From NCBI GenBank assembly GCA_964432565.1, contig CAYSOA010000043.1, positions 1-16,647 on the forward strand: a stretch of DNA of 16,647 bases, in the 5' to 3' direction. A program made the position numbers and the translations under genes. Shown one piece after another: positions 16,044 to 16,647 of the stretch. The notes beneath the pieces are model-generated. The model did not search any database. It was given only the letters and a program-made list of their open reading frames with translations, and was not told the DNA's origin. This DNA is from CAIOHW01 sp964432565 (GTDB lineage: Bacteria > Bdellovibrionota > UBA1018). Each line of letters starts with the position of its first letter. Position 1 is the stretch's first letter.

Positions 16044-16647
16044 ATGAAGCGGGGCCTTTCAGGAGCGATTCTGGCGTCGTGTCTTTTCGCTGCGGCCCTG
16101 GCGGCGTTTCAGTGCGGTTGTGCGTCGCCCCGGGCAGTGCCCCACCTCCCCGAGCGAAAAGTGCTGCTGATGGGAACCTGGCTTGAGCTTCGCGCGCTCG
16201 GCGAGGAGCGGGGGCCTGAATTCGATGCCGCTTTCGACCAGATTTCCGGCGAGATTCGTCATGCCGAACTCGAGTGGTCCACCTGGCGGAGCGACTCTGA
16301 GCTGTCTCAAATCAACCAGAAGCGGCTGCCCTGGGGCCGCTCCGTGCTCGCAGCGGACCTTGCCCGAATTCTCGAGCTGTCCGCCCTGCTCGATGGCGCC
16401 TTTCACCCCGGTCTCGGACGATGGATTCTCGATTCGGGGGTTCGCGAGGGCACACTGAACCACAAGCGCCTCTCGGACCGAAATCGTCGTCACCGCATTC
16501 CCAAAAGTCCGGATGCGCCTCAGTGGGCATGGGAGGAGGGGGGCTTCGGGAAGGGGCTGGCCCTGGACCGCGCCCGCGATCGCATCGTGAACCGCTTCGA
16601 CCGGGAGGGCGCGAATTCCTTCGACTGGATGATCAACTTGGGAGGGC
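16044..16647 (+). CDS. apbE: FAD:protein FMN transferase ApbE, 3' end outside the window
   Basis: ApbE attaches FMN covalently to Thr of exported redox proteins such as Nqr and Rnf subunits, using FAD and Mg. The 201 visible codons start at ATG 16044, six bases after the previous stop, with a strong GAGGGGAGGA ahead at 16021-16030. An N-terminal hydrophobic stretch ends FQCGCAS; Cys24 or Cys26 could be a lipid site, but neither has a clean lipobox. Family marks are MGTWLEL, EWSTWRSDSELSQIN, FHPGLG, GFGKGLALDRA and, at the very edge, INLGG. The C-terminal third is missing because the window ends. Confidence 0.88.
   Translation, partial: MKRGLSGAILASCLFAAALAAFQCGCASPRAVPHLPERKVLLMGTWLELRALGEERGPEFDAAFDQISGEIRHAELEWSTWRSDSELSQINQKRLPWGRSVLAADLARILELSALLDGAFHPGLGRWILDSGVREGTLNHKRLSDRNRRHRIPKSPDAPQWAWEEGGFGKGLALDRARDRIVNRFDREGANSFDWMINLGG

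Overview
The window is a dense, GC-rich (roughly 60% by eye) chromosomal segment from a Gram-negative bacterium. Two genes with N-terminal secretion signals and aromatic C-termini look like outer-membrane barrels, there is a BamB-type lipoprotein, and further lipoproteins follow. The gene order (Rrf2 regulator, cysteine desulfurase, MnmA-like, MtaB, rnc, era, der, TPR protein, BamB-like, guaB, guaA) reminds me most of Bdellovibrionota or related predatory/deltaproteobacteria-like lineages. That placement is from memory and would need a phylogeny. No mobile elements, tRNA or rRNA genes, or CRISPR arrays were seen.

Layout. Positions 1-685 hold a 3' hairpin and an unrecognised minus-strand gene, followed by a 220-base control region (686-905). 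Positions 906-5169 form a sulfur and tRNA-modification operon: an IscR/CymR-type regulator, IscS, an MnmA homologue with an altered PP-loop, and MtaB. Positions 5207-8440 carry rnc, era and der, for RNA processing and ribosome assembly. Positions 8430-9735 hold two minus-strand genes for small putative outer-membrane beta-barrels; they converge on der with overlapping stop regions and diverge from the next operon. Positions 9805-11621 encode a YfgM-like membrane TPR protein and a BamB-like PQQ-repeat lipoprotein. Positions 11672-14670 are guaB-guaA (GMP synthesis). They are followed by two exported enzymes: a purple-acid-phosphatase-like metallophosphoesterase lipoprotein and ApbE (FAD:protein FMN transferase), which runs off the window at its conserved INLGG motif.

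How it fits together. IscS supplies persulfide sulfur, which MnmA normally passes to tRNA U34. MtaB adds a methylthio group at t6A37 of tRNA. RNase III, Era and Der serve rRNA processing and ribosome assembly. YfgM and BamB are secretion and outer-membrane assembly partners, and the two barrels beside them are plausible clients. Neighbouring genes are tightly coupled, with five 4-base ATGA/GTGA start-stop overlaps.

Most unusual points: (i) the MnmA homologue has Arg where the PP-loop Asp should be; (ii) the IscR-like regulator has no cysteine at all; (iii) four genes without a clear Shine-Dalgarno (rnc, the barrel at 9735, yfgM-like, guaB) each have a -35-N17-TAnnnn promoter-like pair only 6-12 bases before the start codon, suggesting leaderless or nearly leaderless mRNAs; (iv) the inverted barrel pair lies between der and yfgM-bamB. 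I did not find a clearly new defence or mobile system; this is mostly a core-genome region with odd details.
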